From contig OX352773.1 in assembly GCA_947095535.1 (NCBI GenBank), positions 108,686,950 to 108,750,949 on the forward strand: 64,000 bases of DNA, given 5' to 3'. This document shows, one piece after another, positions 62,380 through 64,000 of the stretch; position 1 is the first letter of the stretch, and each line of letters starts with the position of its first letter. The position numbers were made by a program, and so were the translations under genes. This stretch comes from Poecilobothrus nobilitatus (Eukaryota; Arthropoda; Insecta; Diptera; Dolichopodidae). The notes beneath the pieces are model-generated. The model was not told where the DNA came from and made no database searches. It worked only from the letters and a program-made list of their open reading frames with translations.

Positions 62380-64000
62380 AAAAATATTTTATTTATTTAT
62401 TTATTTATTTAGAACCAAAGCAAGGTCGTTACAAAAATTCTTAAAGTTAAACTTAAAATTAATATTACACAATACAATACAAAAAAAAAAGAAAAAAAAA
62501 GTACATTATTTTGCTGACTTAAGACTACAAAAAAAAAAATTACAATTTCTTTTTTCTTTTTACAATTTATTCAAATTACAATTTATTTTTTGTTTTTTCT
62601 TTTGTTTTCTCTCTTTTTTTTCTTTTCTTACATTTTTTTTTTTTAAATACATTTAAAAATTATAATGTATGAATTATGAATCATTCAGAGCAATATAAAG
62701 AAGCTAAGTTATGCCTTTAGCTTAGTCTTACTATTAAAAAAAAAAGATGTAAGATGTTACAATAAATTTTTTGTACTTCGTTAAAATTAAATTAATTATG
62801 ATAGGTACAATAAAGACAAAAGTTATTTTTATTTTATGTATGTAAAATGAGTCAATGCTTTTAATATGGTTTTTGTTTTTTTTTTTTTGTTTTCTTCTTT
62901 TTATCACATAATACTTATGCTAAATTTTTATTACTTTGAGTTTATAGTTAGTTAATTATGTAAAAAAAAAAAAAAACAAAAACAAAGGAAATATTATTGT
63001 TAATAAATTATGTCAATGTTTTACGATTGTTTAAGAATGTTGTGTAATTTAGATTTGTAAGCATTTTTTGAAATTGTGTCACAGAAAATGTTGTCGAATC
63101 GATTAAATAATATGCAACACCTGTTTGTGGGTTCGTTTTTCCCATATTCAGTTCTATGTGTTGTTTCAATTAAGAATTTGGTATATCTTGTGGGCCTGAC
63201 ATTAATGTTGACTTTGATTTTATCTTTAATAAAATTGACGTTAATCTTATTGGATAAGACATCAAATGTAAAGCAGTTAGATAGTAAGATTCTACGGGAA
63301 CTTAAGCTAAGTAAATTGACTAACTGCAGCCTCTCATTGTATGATGGAAGGTTATGAAAGTCTCGGGGATTATGTAGATGTCTTAAAGCAAAGAGGAGGA
63401 ACTGCTTCTGGATTGATTCAATTCTTGTACTATGAATAAGAAAAGCTGGATCCCAGATAATGCTAGCCTATTCTAAAACTGAGCGTACAAGTGAGCAATA
63501 TAAAGTTATTGTTACCCAGATATTGTTAAATTCTCTTGCTCTTCTTTTGATAAAACCTAGCATTTTGTTAGCTTTTGATAACATTGATTCATAGTGAAGA
63601 TTATAATTCAGTTTGTTATCCAAAATCATTCCCAAATCTGTAATATGATTCACACATTCTAGGTTGCAGTTTTGTATGGAATAATTATGCATCAATTTGG
63701 ACCTTTTCCGTGAAAAGGTCATAGCATAGCACTTACTAATGTTGAGATCTAGCATGTTGTCACAGCACCATTTTTCTAAGCACTTCAATTTTGATTGAAG
63801 AAAACAGCAATCGGTATCATTGTTAATTACATGATACAACTTAAGATCATCAGCATAAGTAAGGTGGGCAACGCCTGATAAGAAATTCGAAAGATCACTT
63901 ATATATATATTGAATAAAAGTGGTCCTAAGTGACTGCCTTGGGGTACCCCAGAGTAGACAGAAATGGGCTTAGATATAGTACCTTGAAATCTAACAAATT
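62380..64000 (-). mobile_element. LINE L4, 3' part, same family as L1
   Basis: The minus strand matches L1 from about 8,500 to 10,010 at very high identity and then continues to its true 3' end: ...GTAACGACCTTGCTTTGGTT, CT and (AAAT)n at 62,386-62,412. It runs off the right edge. Confidence 0.9.
63021..64000 (-). pseudogene. L4 ORF2, reverse transcriptase C-terminal part (nonsense)
   Basis: The stop codon at 63,021 corresponds to L1 ORF2's stop. From the right edge the frame reads the end of SGVPQGSHLGPLLFNI, then the YADD region (YADDLKLYHV near 63,835-63,865) and onward. Over the 123 codons at 63,468-63,839 I see two substitutions relative to L1 (Thr to Ala, Cys for Tyr) and a TAG at 63,468 where L1 has a Tyr codon. 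The last part (63,021-63,467) is again almost identical to L1. One nonsense mutation in an otherwise conserved copy indicates a recent insertion. Confidence 0.85.

Overview
This window looks like one long stretch of nested transposable elements from an AT-rich insect genome, most likely a fly. The dipteran call is an inference. It rests on a Ty3/Gypsy element of the 17.6/297 kind with a tRNA-Ser primer-binding site, on short elements whose ends resemble Drosophila INE-1/DINE-1, and on Jockey-superfamily LINEs. I see no convincing host protein-coding gene. The best unassigned candidate is an 72-codon low-complexity ORF near 24.2-24.4 kb.

Layout, 0-30 kb. A Ty3/Gypsy element runs off the left edge on the minus strand (gag, protease, 5' LTR). 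From 2.8 to 13.4 kb are scattered remains of a first Maverick/Polinton copy (M2): an intact copy of an uncharacterised Maverick gene, a fragment of a second one, a small acidic ORF and a DNA polymerase B N-terminal remnant. These are interrupted by a nearly complete LINE (L1, 3.6-10.0 kb, with an open 1004-codon endonuclease/reverse transcriptase ORF) and by a 3'-truncated LINE (L5, 11.3-13.0 kb). A Helitron with a Rep-helicase gene broken at its Walker A lysine lies on the minus strand at 14.0-18.3 kb. Next to it is a near-perfect 410-bp palindrome. The 19-24 kb part is AT-rich and gene-poor, with a tRNA-derived SINE flanked by 10-bp target duplications, two further SINE-like copies and a duplicated 430-490 bp block. 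At 24.9-27.8 kb an INE-1-like element (family B) carries a decayed mariner-type transposon. A Jockey RT fragment lies at 29.2-30.1 kb.

Layout, 30-62 kb. The main structure is a Maverick/Polinton (M1) with matching terminal inverted repeats at 30,450 and 62,263. Inside it I can trace polB C-terminus, integrase, a small acidic ORF, the uncharacterised gene also seen at 2.9 kb, a packaging ATPase remnant, several virion-type genes, a split capsid gene, an adenain-like cysteine protease and a terminal uncharacterised gene. Most are frameshifted. The capsid gene is split at 40,639/59,699 by a 19-kb block bounded by a 7-bp duplication (TAAAAAT): a LINE (L3) whose 5' UTR received an INE-1-like element with ~145-bp internal tandem repeats. 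The junction region was then tandemly duplicated (3.06 and 3.24 kb units). ORF1 of L3 received a second LINE (L2), and L2 received a family-B INE-1-like element. This gives at least five ordered events.

Right edge. A tRNA-like segment at 62.3 kb is followed by the 3' part of a LINE (L4, minus strand) almost identical to L1, which indicates recent activity of that family. The LINEs share an unusual ORF1: an N-terminal PHD-like zinc finger, a long asparagine-rich or poly-Asn tract, and a conserved C-terminal domain of about 85 residues that I do not recognise.
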